From Alphaproteobacteria bacterium 46_93_T64 (GTDB lineage: Bacteria > Pseudomonadota > Alphaproteobacteria > Sneathiellales > Sneathiellaceae): DNA of 64,000 nt. The position numbers were made by a program, and so were the translations under genes. Of this stretch, positions 8,288 through 17,248 are shown in pieces (the stretch's first letter is position 1; each line of letters starts with the position of its first letter). Below the pieces are notes generated by a model, which worked only from the letters and a program-made list of their open reading frames with translations, did no database searches and was not told where the DNA came from. Location of the stretch: NCBI GenBank assembly GCA_002163135.1, contig MAAN01000018.1:1-64000 (forward strand), in the 5' to 3' direction.

Positions 8288-9604
8288 ATGCGTGATTTAC
8301 GAGTAAATAAAAAAGCCGTGGCAGTAACTGCTGCACTCATGGCACTTCTCCCGGGAGTAGCGAATGCTGCTGTTGAAGGGGAAACCGCCTTTATCTTGAA
8401 TTCATTTTCATTTTTGTTTAACGGCGCCCTTGTGATGTGGATGGCAGCAGGTTTTGCCATGCTCGAAGCAGGTCTAGTTCGCAAAAAGAACACGGCAACA
8501 ATTTGCCTTAAAAACATCGCCCTTTATTCCGTCGCAGGCCTTACCTTCTATCTGGTTGGCTACAACCTGATGTATTTGGACGTGACAGGTTTTATCGGAA
8601 GCTTCAGCCCATTCTGGTCAGCTGACGATGCAGACGCTCTTAAAGGAACGTTTGCAGATGGCGGATATTCTGCCTCATCTGACTGGTTCTTCCAGATGGT
8701 CTTTGTTGCGACTGCTGCGTCTATTGTATCGGGCGCTGTTGCTGAACGCATTAAACTCTGGCCTTTCCTTGCCTTTGTTTTCCTTCTAACTGCCATTATT
8801 TACCCAATTCAAGGTTCATGGGTATGGGGCGGTGGATGGCTCAGTGAAATGGGCTTCTCTGATTACGCTGGCTCTACTCTCGTCCATTCAGTAGGTGGCT
8901 GGGCAGCTCTAACAGGCGCAATTATCTTGGGCCCACGTAAAGGCAAATACAGTAAAGAAGGCCGCGTACAACCAATTCCAGGTGCAAACCTACCATTGGC
9001 GACCCTCGGCACATTTATCTTGTGGCTCGGCTGGTTCGGCTTCAACGGTGGCTCTGTTCTAGCTCTTGGCTCTGCTGAATCAGTTATTGAAATGGCGAAT
9101 GTTTTTGCCAATACAAACATGGCAGCCGTTGGTGGCGTCCTTGCAGCAATGGCAACAACTCAGATCCTCTACAAGAAAGTCGATCTGACAATGGCACTTA
9201 ACGGTGCGATCGCCGGTCTGGTCTCCATTACAGCTGAACCTGCTGATCCTACCATCGGCATGGCGATTGCCATCGGCGCAGTTGGCGGTGTTCTGGTTGT
9301 CTTTGCAGTACCGTTCTTCGATAAACTAAAAATTGACGATGTGGTTGGTGCGCTTTCGGCTCATCTAGTTGCCGGTATCTGGGGAACTCTTGCAGTTGTC
9401 CTCACGGATGCAGATGCAACACTAGCAGTTCAAGCAACAGGCATTATCGCCATTGGCGCCTTCGTCGTGATCACAAGCTCTATTCTTTGGTTGGCTCTGA
9501 AATACACAGTTGGTATTCGCGCAAGTGAAGAAGATGAGGCCAATGGGCTTGATAAAGCTGAATTGGGTCTGGAAGCATACCCAGAGTTCGGGCCTTCAAC
9601 CTAA
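8288..9604 (+). CDS. amtB: Ammonium transporter AmtB (first copy)
   Basis: 438-residue inner-membrane ammonium channel, a trimer with eleven membrane helices after a cleavable signal peptide (residues about 1-27, ending ANA). The twin histidines of the pore are present in LVHSVGGW and LSAHLVAG, and the GAVAERI motif and the GRVQPIPGANLPLATLG loop are conserved. Co-transcribed with glnK from a sigma-54-type promoter; P-II would block it when nitrogen is plentiful. It ends at a 10-bp-stem intrinsic terminator. Confidence 0.95.
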   Translation: MRDLRVNKKAVAVTAALMALLPGVANAAVEGETAFILNSFSFLFNGALVMWMAAGFAMLEAGLVRKKNTATICLKNIALYSVAGLTFYLVGYNLMYLDVTGFIGSFSPFWSADDADALKGTFADGGYSASSDWFFQMVFVATAASIVSGAVAERIKLWPFLAFVFLLTAIIYPIQGSWVWGGGWLSEMGFSDYAGSTLVHSVGGWAALTGAIILGPRKGKYSKEGRVQPIPGANLPLATLGTFILWLGWFGFNGGSVLALGSAESVIEMANVFANTNMAAVGGVLAAMATTQILYKKVDLTMALNGAIAGLVSITAEPADPTIGMAIAIGAVGGVLVVFAVPFFDKLKIDDVVGALSAHLVAGIWGTLAVVLTDADATLAVQATGIIAIGAFVVITSSILWLALKYTVGIRASEEDEANGLDKAELGLEAYPEFGPST

Positions 9605-9618
9605 TCCTTCCCGATACT

Positions 9619-9648
9619 AGCAGTCAGGGCTCCCTCGTACTGACTGCT
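9619..9648 (+). repeat. Nine-bp-stem hairpin after amtB
   Basis: AGCAGTCAG and CTGACTGCT form a perfect 9-bp stem around a 12-nt loop, 15 bases after the amtB stop. No T-run follows; it may protect the 3' end, with the T-rich terminator just beyond. Confidence 0.5.
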
Positions 9649-9658
9649 TAGTGAGAAG

Positions 9659-9715
9659 GCAATTGCTCAAATTTTGATCTCTGTTTGATCATTATTTGGG
9701 CAGTTGCTTTTTTTT
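9659..9715 (+). terminator. Rho-independent terminator of glnK-amtB
   Basis: GCAATTGCTC and GGGCAGTTGC pair over ten positions (two G-U pairs) and are followed by eight T residues. The long 29-nt loop is unusual but can fold internally. Confidence 0.65.
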
Positions 9716-9730
9716 GCATCGGTACCATGC
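9716..9730. promoter_or_regulatory. Possible NtrC-type enhancer before second amt
   Basis: GCAT-N7-ATGC is a 15-bp dyad with the same geometry as the NtrC pattern GCAC-N7-GTGC, with a symmetric one-base change in each arm. It is about 44 bp before the -24 GG. Low confidence without binding data. Confidence 0.3.
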
Positions 9731-9765
9731 TCTCAAACGCCTTAAAAAACGCCATTTTCCCAATC

Positions 9766-9781
9766 TGGCACGCTCCTTGAT
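9766..9781 (+). promoter_or_regulatory. Sigma-54-type -24/-12 promoter of second amt
   Basis: TGGCACGCTCCTTGAT repeats the perfect TGGCACG block and the GG-N10-G spacing seen before glnK; the -12 dinucleotide is GA. It lies about 64 bases before the ATG at 9845, nearly the same distance as in the glnK unit. Confidence 0.72.
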
Positions 9782-9844
9782 TAACTAGCATCAGATAAAC
9801 GCTGCAACAGACAGTGTAATGCAGTTAATTTGAGGGAAGAAAAT

Positions 9845-11074
9845 ATGGATACGGCAGTTACAGGAACGGATGTCCTGTTTATTCTTTTGGGCGCTATTAT
9901 GGTCTTTGCCATGCATGCCGGCTTTGCGTTTCTCGAGGTGGGGACAGTCCGGCGAAAAAATCAGGTTAACGCTCTGGTAAAAATTCTGGTGGATTTTGCC
10001 GTTTCGACGGTTTGTTATTTCCTCATCGGTTATGGCGTTGCTTACGGAGTTGATTTCTTTGTAAATGCTGCGGTGCTTTCTGGATCTGCACAGGCAGTGG
10101 GATATAGCTTTGCAAATAACGGCTATGATTTGGTCAAGTTTTTCTTCCTCCTCACATTTGCTGCAGCCATTCCTGCCATTATTTCCGGCGGTATCGCTGA
10201 ACGCGCAAAATTTTGGCCCCAACTTGCAGCCACTGCAGTCATAACCGCCCTTGCCTACCCATTTTTCGAAGGCATCATCTGGAATGGAAATTTTGGATTT
10301 CAGGAATTTCTTGAAGGTATGTTCGGCTACGGTTTCCATGACTTCGCAGGATCGATTGTGGTCCACGCAGTTGGCGGCTGGATCGCACTGGGTGCGGTTC
10401 TGTTCTTAGGCGCCAGAATTGGTCGCTATCGTAAAGACGGCCGGGTTATCGGTATCCCCCCTTCTAACATTCCCTTTCTGGCATTGGGGTCATGGATCCT
10501 CTGTATTGGCTGGTTCGGCTTTAACGTAATGAGTGCGCAGGCGATTGAAGGTATTTCTGGGCTAGTTGCCATGAATTCGCTCATGGCCATGGTCGGCGGT
10601 ATTCTCGCCTCCCTCGTCGTCGGGCGAAATGATCCCGGCTTTGTCCATAACGGTGCTTTAGCTGGACTTGTTGCAGTGTGTGCCGGCTCGGACATCATGC
10701 ACCCACTTGGAGCACTCGCAACCGGCGGTATTGCTGGGGCGCTATTCGTGTATGCCTTCACATATTGCCAAAACAAGCTCAAAATTGATGATGTTCTCGG
10801 CGTCTGGCCCTTGCATGGTCTCTGCGGTTTATGGGGCGGTATTGCTGCGGGCATCTTCGGTCTTGAAGCACTTGGCGGCCTTGGCGGTGTTAGCCTAACA
10901 GTACAAATCCTCGTAAGTCTACTGGGATGCGCTTACGCACTTATAGTGGGATTAATCCTCTACGGTGCCATGAAATTCACGATAGGTATCCGTCTGGACG
11001 AACAACAAGAATTTGAAGGTGCTGATCTCAGCATTCACAAAATCGGCGCCTATCCAGAAGAAGATCTGCGCTAG
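9845..11074 (+). CDS. Ammonium transporter, second Amt paralogue
   Basis: 409-residue Amt/MEP/Rh-family inner-membrane channel, clearly a different subfamily from the preceding AmtB: no signal peptide, it starts directly with a membrane helix (DVLFILLGAIMVF). Pore histidines are kept in VVHAVGGW and PLHGLCGLWGG, and GGIAERAKFW corresponds to the conserved AER motif. No P-II gene accompanies it. Start at ATG 9845 behind GAGGGAAG; a TTG at 9830 is less likely. Transcribed from its own sigma-54-like promoter, so probably induced at low nitrogen. Confidence 0.93.
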   Translation: MDTAVTGTDVLFILLGAIMVFAMHAGFAFLEVGTVRRKNQVNALVKILVDFAVSTVCYFLIGYGVAYGVDFFVNAAVLSGSAQAVGYSFANNGYDLVKFFFLLTFAAAIPAIISGGIAERAKFWPQLAATAVITALAYPFFEGIIWNGNFGFQEFLEGMFGYGFHDFAGSIVVHAVGGWIALGAVLFLGARIGRYRKDGRVIGIPPSNIPFLALGSWILCIGWFGFNVMSAQAIEGISGLVAMNSLMAMVGGILASLVVGRNDPGFVHNGALAGLVAVCAGSDIMHPLGALATGGIAGALFVYAFTYCQNKLKIDDVLGVWPLHGLCGLWGGIAAGIFGLEALGGLGGVSLTVQILVSLLGCAYALIVGLILYGAMKFTIGIRLDEQQEFEGADLSIHKIGAYPEEDLR

Positions 11075-11082
11075 AACCACAC

Positions 11083-11126
11083 CCTTCCAAATGACGTATC
11101 ACTTTTGTGTTACCTCATTTGGAAGG
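11083..11126 (+). terminator. Long hairpin after second amt
   Basis: CCTTCCAAATGA and TCATTTGGAAGG form a perfect 12-bp stem, with partly complementary bases inside the 20-nt loop, starting nine bases after the stop codon. No T-run follows, so it may be an mRNA end or stabiliser rather than a classic terminator. Confidence 0.55.
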
Positions 11127-11384
11127 ATTGTTCCAAATAAAGGTCCATAATTAGTCCTAATATAGAACAGAGCATGAATCTGTCTAAATGTGGTGTGATT
11201 CGTAAAATTTTACTAAAAATTAACCAATAACGAAACGTCAGAAAACTCCCCTATTTACCCAAAACATAATATATGTATTTGTTTTGTTCCTGTGCAAGAA
11301 ACATGCAAAATACCCAAAACAGGGTGCAAAAAAGATAAATCCATGCCAATAAACTAGTCAGGAACACCTAACTCCTTTCAATTG
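11127..11384. other. AT-rich intergenic region
   Basis: About 260 bases between the amt hairpin and the aminotransferase gene. AT-rich with several A/T tracts; presumably holds the aminotransferase-ftsK promoter. I see no ORF, RNA gene or clear operator. Confidence 0.4.
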
Positions 11385-12587
11385 ATGGCCAGATCCGAAA
11401 TGAACCCAGATTTATCCGACCTCAGGAACTCACCTTTTATCGCTCTGCGTGAGCTTCTCGACCCATTGGTACCTGCACCGGGCCTTGAGCCCCTTTCCCT
11501 GACCATCGGCGAGCCGCAAAACCAACCTCCCCAGTTGATGAAAGATGTTTTAGCGGCTAACGATCATTTATACGGAAAATATCCACCAGGGAACGGCACG
11601 CCGGAACTGCACGAGGCGATCTGTAATTGGCTAGCCCGGAGATATGGTCTGCCAGATGGAATGATAGATCCAGATCGACATATCACTCCGGCAAACGGTA
11701 CAAAAGAAGCGCTATATATGCTCGCGCAGATCATTGTGGATCGTTCCAAAGGCGATAAAAAACCAACTATTTTGATCCCTAATCCCTATTACCACGTCTA
11801 TCATGCCGCCGCTGTCATGGCTGGCGCAGAACCTGTATTTCTAAATGCAACACAGGAAAATAATTTCTTTCCGGATTTGGATGCTATTGGCGAAGATATT
11901 CTGGAGCGATGTACTGCATTTTATCTTTGCAGCCCGTCCAATCCACAAGGGACAGTCGCTGGCTCAAGTTACATGCAACATGCCCTTGAATTGGCTCGAA
12001 AGTATGACTTCACCTTGATTATGGATGAGTGCTATACGGAAATTTACGATACAGAGAAACCGTCCGGAATTCTTGAAGTTTGTAAAAATTTGGGCGGCAG
12101 TCTGGACAATGTGGTGTCTTTTCACTCCCTCTCCAAACGCTCAAGCGCTGCGGGATTACGATCAGGATTTATGGTCGGAGATGAAAAACTAACGAAACCG
12201 CTTCTAAATTTGCGTAACTTTGCAGGTGCGGCGTCTCCCTTGCCCGTATATGCCGCGTCTGCTGCGCTTTGGAATGATGACGACCACGTCGCAGAAAACC
12301 GCGATCGGTATCGCACGAATATCGATATCGCTCAGAAACATCTTGGAAACCGCTTTGATTTTTACCGCCCGAGTGGAGGTTTTTTCCTCTGGTTAAATGT
12401 TGGAGACGGTGTGGAAGTCACAAAAAAGTTGTGGACAGAGGCCGCAATTCGGGTCCTTCCAGGCGAATTTTTAAGCGGAACTGACGCCTCCGGTGTGAAT
12501 CCAGGGAAACCCTATATCCGCGTTGCACTGGTATTTGATCCGGAAATGATGGAAGAGGCTTTGACCCGCATTGCCGATAGCTTATAG
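11385..12587 (+). CDS. Class I/II PLP aminotransferase, DapC-like
   Basis: 400-residue fold-type I aminotransferase. The PLP lysine is in SLSKRSSAAGLRSGF (Lys about residue 249), with CSPSNPQGT and MDECYTEIY upstream as in the aspartate aminotransferase family. The opening MNPDLSDLRNSPFIAL and LSLTIGEPQ resemble N-succinyldiaminopimelate aminotransferase DapC (lysine and peptidoglycan precursor synthesis), which I favour but cannot prove. Starts at ATG 11385 or ATG 11400; the family-like N terminus begins at the second, and neither has a strong ribosome site. Nine bases before ftsK. Confidence 0.8.
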   Translation: MARSEMNPDLSDLRNSPFIALRELLDPLVPAPGLEPLSLTIGEPQNQPPQLMKDVLAANDHLYGKYPPGNGTPELHEAICNWLARRYGLPDGMIDPDRHITPANGTKEALYMLAQIIVDRSKGDKKPTILIPNPYYHVYHAAAVMAGAEPVFLNATQENNFFPDLDAIGEDILERCTAFYLCSPSNPQGTVAGSSYMQHALELARKYDFTLIMDECYTEIYDTEKPSGILEVCKNLGGSLDNVVSFHSLSKRSSAAGLRSGFMVGDEKLTKPLLNLRNFAGAASPLPVYAASAALWNDDDHVAENRDRYRTNIDIAQKHLGNRFDFYRPSGGFFLWLNVGDGVEVTKKLWTEAAIRVLPGEFLSGTDASGVNPGKPYIRVALVFDPEMMEEALTRIADSL

Positions 12588-12596
12588 AATAAGATT

Positions 12597-15005
12597 ATGA
12601 ATTTTAGAGATTCCGGATCAAAGTCTATTTCCTTGTTGCCAAGTGGCAGTACAGAATTTCTGTACCGTTTGGCGTTTAAAGTTGGTGGTTTTACCCTATT
12701 CGCGCTCGCCGTGCTGGGTAGCATTGCCCTGATCACCTATTCTGTAAACGATCCCAATTTTAACCACGCAACACAAACACCCGCCTCCAACCTGCTTGGT
12801 ACAGCCGGCGCTCATGTCGCTGATCTGCTGCTTCAAACCATCGGACTGGCTTCCATTACATTGCTTTTGGGGCTGGTTGCATGGGCTTGGCGTATCAGTA
12901 CGCGACGCGGCCTTCGGTGGGGGTGGGTTCATATTGCGATCCTGCCTTTTGCCATTTCCTTTGCAGCATCCGTAATTTCATCAATCCCTGTTGCCGACAG
13001 CTGGCCGCTTAATGCAGGGTATGGCGGTATTGTTGGTGAAGTTATTTACAACAACCTGATGGTGCTCGGTCAAAAGATGGGGATCAGTATTCCATCAATT
13101 GCGCTGTCATCTGTTTTAGGTGTTATTTCTGTTGTTTTGCTAGTTCTAGCTTATGCGCTGCCGCTCGACGAATGGCTTGCAATGGGACGTGGCGTCATGA
13201 CTGGCGGAAAAGCTGTTTACGGATTTTCAATAGGGTTAAAGGGTCTTAAATATCGCAGCCGCGGCGAAGATCATGAAGAAGATGCCCTCATCCTTGGCGG
13301 CACGGACCCAGAACAAGTAACGGCAAAGAAAATTAAGAAGCGTAAAAAATCAAAAGCGACTGCTAAAACCGAAGTCGATCTTCATAAAGAACCTACAATT
13401 GAAGCCCGCACGACGCCTGTTAAAGCCAGCAAGCGAGTTGCCGCAGAAAAACAAACGGCGCTGGACTTAGGTCCTTCCGATATTTATCAACTACCGCCCC
13501 TCAGTCTACTGTCGCAGGCAGATCCCAAGGTGGTCAATAAACCACTTAGCGAAGAAGCACTGCAAAATAATGCTCGGCTTCTTGAAGGCGTGTTGGATGA
13601 TTACGGTATTAAGGGTGATATTATTCGGGTGCGCCCGGGTCCGGTTGTCACTTTATACGAATTAGAACCCGCACCGGGCCTTAAAAGCTCCCGTGTGATA
13701 GGGCTTGCGGATGACATTGCCCGCTCCATGAGCGCCATTTCAACCCGTATTGCTGTTATCCCCGGTCGCAATGCAATTGGCATTGAACTTCCGAACCAGC
13801 GGCGTGAGACTGTATTTCTTCGCGATTTACTTTCCACGGCGACCTATGAAAGTACGACCTCCAAACTTACGCTAGCCCTTGGTAAAGATATTGGCGGCGA
13901 TCCAGTGGTTACAGACCTTGCGCGCATGCCCCACTTGCTAATTGCCGGGACAACAGGTTCAGGTAAATCTGTGGCTGTGAATACCATGATTTTAAGCCTG
14001 CTTTATCGCCTTCCACCGTCAGAATGTCGCTTTATCATGATTGACCCAAAGATGCTGGAGCTTTCCGTTTATGACGGAATTCCGCATCTGCTTGCTCCTG
14101 TTGTAACCGAGGCCCATAAGGCGGTTGCCGCTCTTAAATGGGCGGTAAAGGAAATGGAAAACCGGTACCGCAAGATGGCGGAACTTGGGGTTCGGAATAT
14201 CGATGGCTATAATCAACGTATCCGCGATGCCGCTAAACGGGGCGAAGAAATTAAGCGCACCGTTCAGACCGGTTTTAACGAAAGCACCGGCGAGCCGATT
14301 TTTGAAGAACGCGCACTGGATACAGATCCCCTACCCATGATCGTCATTATTGTCGACGAAATGGCGGATTTGATGATCGTTGCGGGTAAAGAAATCGAAG
14401 GCACCATACAACGACTTGCCCAAATGGCGCGGGCAGCTGGCCTGCATGTTGTTATGGCGACGCAGCGTCCCTCTGTTGACGTGATTACCGGCACCATCAA
14501 AGCAAACTTTCCCACCCGTATCAGTTTTCAGGTAACGTCCAAAATCGACAGTCGCACGGTTCTTGGTGAACAAGGCGCTGAACAATTGCTCGGGCAAGGT
14601 GACATGCTCTTCATGCCGGGGGCGGGGCGGATGCAACGTGTTCATGGCCCGTTTGTTTCTGACGAAGAAGTTGAAAAGGTCGTTGCTTTCTTGAAAGAAC
14701 AAGGCAAACCCAACTACGTCGATGATGTCACAGAAGACAATGAGTCCGAAATTAACAATATGATGTCCGGCGGCGCCAGCGGCGGCGGGGGATCAAACAT
14801 TGACGCCCTGTACGATCAGGCTGTTGCCCTTGTGTGTAGGGAGCGTAAAGCCTCCACCAGTTTTGTACAGAGGCATTTACAAATCGGTTATAATCGGGCC
14901 GCCCGCATCATTGATGAAATGGAAAAAGAGGGCGTGATCAGTTCAGCAAACCACGTGGGCAAACGCGAGGTGTTGGCACGGGATATTGAGGATCCTTACA
15001 AATAG
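12597..15005 (+). CDS. ftsK: DNA translocase FtsK
   Basis: 802-residue septal DNA pump that moves chromosome dimers to the divisome for XerCD resolution. Four hydrophobic helices lie within residues about 25-200, a short charged Lys-rich linker (about 240-290) follows, then the RecA-like motor with Walker A GTTGSGKS at about 449-456 and the Walker B run MIVIIVDEMADLM. The C-terminal winged-helix gamma domain (about 735-790, YNRAARIIDEME) for KOPS recognition is present. Linker is short compared with E. coli FtsK, as usual in alphaproteobacteria. Confidence 0.95.
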   Translation: MNFRDSGSKSISLLPSGSTEFLYRLAFKVGGFTLFALAVLGSIALITYSVNDPNFNHATQTPASNLLGTAGAHVADLLLQTIGLASITLLLGLVAWAWRISTRRGLRWGWVHIAILPFAISFAASVISSIPVADSWPLNAGYGGIVGEVIYNNLMVLGQKMGISIPSIALSSVLGVISVVLLVLAYALPLDEWLAMGRGVMTGGKAVYGFSIGLKGLKYRSRGEDHEEDALILGGTDPEQVTAKKIKKRKKSKATAKTEVDLHKEPTIEARTTPVKASKRVAAEKQTALDLGPSDIYQLPPLSLLSQADPKVVNKPLSEEALQNNARLLEGVLDDYGIKGDIIRVRPGPVVTLYELEPAPGLKSSRVIGLADDIARSMSAISTRIAVIPGRNAIGIELPNQRRETVFLRDLLSTATYESTTSKLTLALGKDIGGDPVVTDLARMPHLLIAGTTGSGKSVAVNTMILSLLYRLPPSECRFIMIDPKMLELSVYDGIPHLLAPVVTEAHKAVAALKWAVKEMENRYRKMAELGVRNIDGYNQRIRDAAKRGEEIKRTVQTGFNESTGEPIFEERALDTDPLPMIVIIVDEMADLMIVAGKEIEGTIQRLAQMARAAGLHVVMATQRPSVDVITGTIKANFPTRISFQVTSKIDSRTVLGEQGAEQLLGQGDMLFMPGAGRMQRVHGPFVSDEEVEKVVAFLKEQGKPNYVDDVTEDNESEINNMMSGGASGGGGSNIDALYDQAVALVCRERKASTSFVQRHLQIGYNRAARIIDEMEKEGVISSANHVGKREVLARDIEDPYK

Positions 15006-15105
15006 GATCCGACTGCCCCTGTTTCGCCGCCTTTCTTTAATATTGTACAAAAGTAACTACGTGTACTTGTGTCCAACCCGAGTAGCCAACAACGGATTTT
15101 TGACT

Positions 15106-15723
15106 ATGTGCCCACAATTTAAGGCCTTCATCGCAGTATTATTTTCCTACACTCTGCTGATGTCTGCAAACATAAGCGCAGCACCGCTTTCCAATGAAGA
15201 CCGCGAAGACATTGCACGGGTTGAAGCCTATTTGAACAAAATAACTTCCCTGAAAGCAAGATTCCTCCAAGTCAATTCAGAAGGAAATATAGCTGAAGGC
15301 GATGTCCTGATTAATCGTCCGGGGCGCGCGCGCTTTGAATATGAACCACCTGCTCAAATTCTCGTTGTGGCCGACGGAACCTGGCTGGTTTTTCACGATA
15401 AAGAATTGGACGAAACAACTCGTATTCCGCTCTCTTCTACGCCCATTTCTGTCCTTTTGGAAGAAGATGTCAAATTGCGCGGTGATGTGACTGTGACTTC
15501 TGTGGAAAAGGATGCGGGTATCCTTCGGATCAATATTATCGATACGGAAGAACCCGATGAGGGCGGCATTACTCTGGTTTTCACCCTATATCCCTTTGAC
15601 CTCCGCAAATGGCTCATCACGGACCCCCAAGGGAGTACAACAAGCGTTAGCCTCAGCGATGTAGTGCGGGGTATGAAATTCAAACCCGAACTCTTCAACT
15701 TATTTGACCCTTCTTACGACTAG
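15106..15723 (+). CDS. lolA: Outer-membrane lipoprotein carrier LolA
   Basis: 205-residue periplasmic chaperone that shuttles lipoproteins from LolCDE to the outer membrane. Signal peptide about residues 1-26 ending ISAA; the mature protein shows the LolA-like YLNKITSLKARFLQV and GRARFEYEPPAQILVVADGTWLVFHD segments. The open frame extends back into ftsK, but the ATG at 15106 gives the proper signal peptide; its ribosome site is weak (ACGGA). Located downstream of ftsK, an order also seen in other proteobacteria. Confidence 0.87.
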   Translation: MCPQFKAFIAVLFSYTLLMSANISAAPLSNEDREDIARVEAYLNKITSLKARFLQVNSEGNIAEGDVLINRPGRARFEYEPPAQILVVADGTWLVFHDKELDETTRIPLSSTPISVLLEEDVKLRGDVTVTSVEKDAGILRINIIDTEEPDEGGITLVFTLYPFDLRKWLITDPQGSTTSVSLSDVVRGMKFKPELFNLFDPSYD

Positions 15724-15790
15724 ATCGTACACATCAAGCAAAAAACATGCTAAAAGTACACTTCTAATCAGTTAGCAAAAAACGGGTTCC

Positions 15791-16384
15791 ATGGATCAAG
15801 ATTTCGACGAGTTTGATGATATTCCTGATATCGAAGAATATCCGACCCTACGCTCTGTCGTGCGGTTCAATAAATTGCTGCCATCCGTAAACTGGTTTCG
15901 CTCGGTAGGTTTGCCGATGGGAGCTGGAACCTTGGATACAGCACAAGAGTATGTAGAAATGCTTGGCTTTCCGGGGACGTTTGTTGCCCCTGTGGAAAAC
16001 TGGGAAGAAGCTGCATATGCGGCCGCAAATCCTGATTGGAATTCCAGTTGGTGGGAAACCGAAGAGCAAATGCGGGTGAGCCTGACCTCAGAAGCGTTGG
16101 AGATCCTCACAGAGGATGATCTTACAATGGCACTTACCCATATTTCTGCAACCGCGACTCCGTCCATTCAGAACGCGGCGGAAAGCCTCGCTGAAGAACA
16201 GGGTATTGAAGATGAAGAATTAATTCGCGCCGCCATTGGATCTGCTGTTCAGACGTGTCATCAGGCTGCCCTTGTGCTGGCTGCTGGACAAGAAGACCCC
16301 CATCCTTTTGCCCTCAAGTACAAATTGTTTGAGTTGGGGCGCTGGCCCATTGCTATAACAGGCAGCAGCTTCAATATTTTCTAA
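15791..16384 (+). CDS. Hypothetical protein between lolA and xth
   Basis: 197-residue protein I do not recognise. The N terminus is very acidic (MDQDFDEFDDIPDIEEY), followed by a Trp-rich middle (NWEEAAYAAANPDWNSSWWETEEQ) and an alpha-helical Ala-rich second half. No signal peptide or membrane helix, so cytoplasmic. It sits 67 bases after lolA and 25 bases before xth in the same direction and may be cotranscribed. The sequence looks like a genuine protein in base usage and ATG placement. Confidence 0.75.
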   Translation: MDQDFDEFDDIPDIEEYPTLRSVVRFNKLLPSVNWFRSVGLPMGAGTLDTAQEYVEMLGFPGTFVAPVENWEEAAYAAANPDWNSSWWETEEQMRVSLTSEALEILTEDDLTMALTHISATATPSIQNAAESLAEEQGIEDEELIRAAIGSAVQTCHQAALVLAAGQEDPHPFALKYKLFELGRWPIAITGSSFNIF

Positions 16385-16409
16385 TTCATTTCGATAACGG
16401 AACAAATTT

Positions 16410-17207
16410 ATGCGTCTTGTTACCTGGAACATCAACTCTGTTCGTGCACGCCTTGATCATGTGGAACATTTTGTCCAAACTCATGATCCAGATGTCATCT
16501 GCTTTCAGGAAACCAAAGTAACGGATAATGAGTTTCCATTAAAATTCTTTGAAAAACAAGGATTTAGCCATTACGAAATCGCAGGCCAAAAAAGCTATAA
16601 TGGTGTCGCTGTTTTTTCAAAAACTCCGATCGAACGCCTGGAAGCCCCGCTCTGGTGCGGCAAGGACGACAAGCGCCATTTGGCGGTTCGCATGCAAGAC
16701 GGGACAGTGATCCACAATTTCTATATCCCAGCGGGTGGAGATATTCCGGATACGGAACAAAATGAAAAATTCGCCTATAAACTGTCTTTCATGAAAGAAG
16801 TGAGCGCTTGGTTTGCCGATATGAAAGCCGCTGACAATCGATTTATTCTAGTGGGTGATCTGAACGTTGCTCCCCTTGAAAGCGATGTATGGAGCCATAA
16901 AAAACTCTTAAAAGTCGTCAGCCATACTCCGATTGAAGTGGAACATATGGATGAAATGATGGCATCCCATGACTGGATCGATGCCATGCGCCATTTTGTA
17001 CCGGAACCAGAGCCTATGTATAGCTGGTGGAGCTATCGGGCTCGCGACTGGCGCACATCAAATAAGGGGCGCCGTCTCGATCATGTCTGGGTCACCCCAG
17101 CTTTGATACCAACGCTTAAAGCCATGAAAATTGATCTGGATGCCCGGGGCCGCGAAAAACCCTCGGATCACGCTCCGGTTATTATGGATTTTGATTTAAG
17201 TAAGTAA
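16410..17207 (+). CDS. xth: Exodeoxyribonuclease III
   Basis: 265-residue AP endonuclease / 3'-5' exonuclease for base-excision repair. The exonuclease-endonuclease-phosphatase fold is intact: TWNINSVRARL at the start, QETKV (metal-binding Glu about residue 34), YNGVAVFSK, the LVGDLNVAP active-site Asp/Asn, RRLDHVWVT and the terminal SDHAPVIMDF histidine. Length is standard. A terminator hairpin overlapping the end of the convergent diguanylate cyclase follows. Confidence 0.94.
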   Translation: MRLVTWNINSVRARLDHVEHFVQTHDPDVICFQETKVTDNEFPLKFFEKQGFSHYEIAGQKSYNGVAVFSKTPIERLEAPLWCGKDDKRHLAVRMQDGTVIHNFYIPAGGDIPDTEQNEKFAYKLSFMKEVSAWFADMKAADNRFILVGDLNVAPLESDVWSHKKLLKVVSHTPIEVEHMDEMMASHDWIDAMRHFVPEPEPMYSWWSYRARDWRTSNKGRRLDHVWVTPALIPTLKAMKIDLDARGREKPSDHAPVIMDFDLSK

Positions 17208-17216
17208 GACAAGAGC

Positions 17217-17248
17217 ATAGTCCCGCTATTTATTTTCGGGACTATTTT
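17217..17248 (+). terminator. Terminator of xth, overlapping the opposing gene
   Basis: ATAGTCCCG and CGGGACTAT form a 9-bp stem with an 11-nt loop, followed by TTTTCTTT. On the minus strand the same bases encode the last residues (NSPENK and stop) of the diguanylate cyclase. Confidence 0.7.

Noticed and set aside
9791-10366. 191-residue minus-strand ORF under the second amt gene
   Set aside because: Lies fully antisense to a conserved transporter and has shadow-type composition with no motif.
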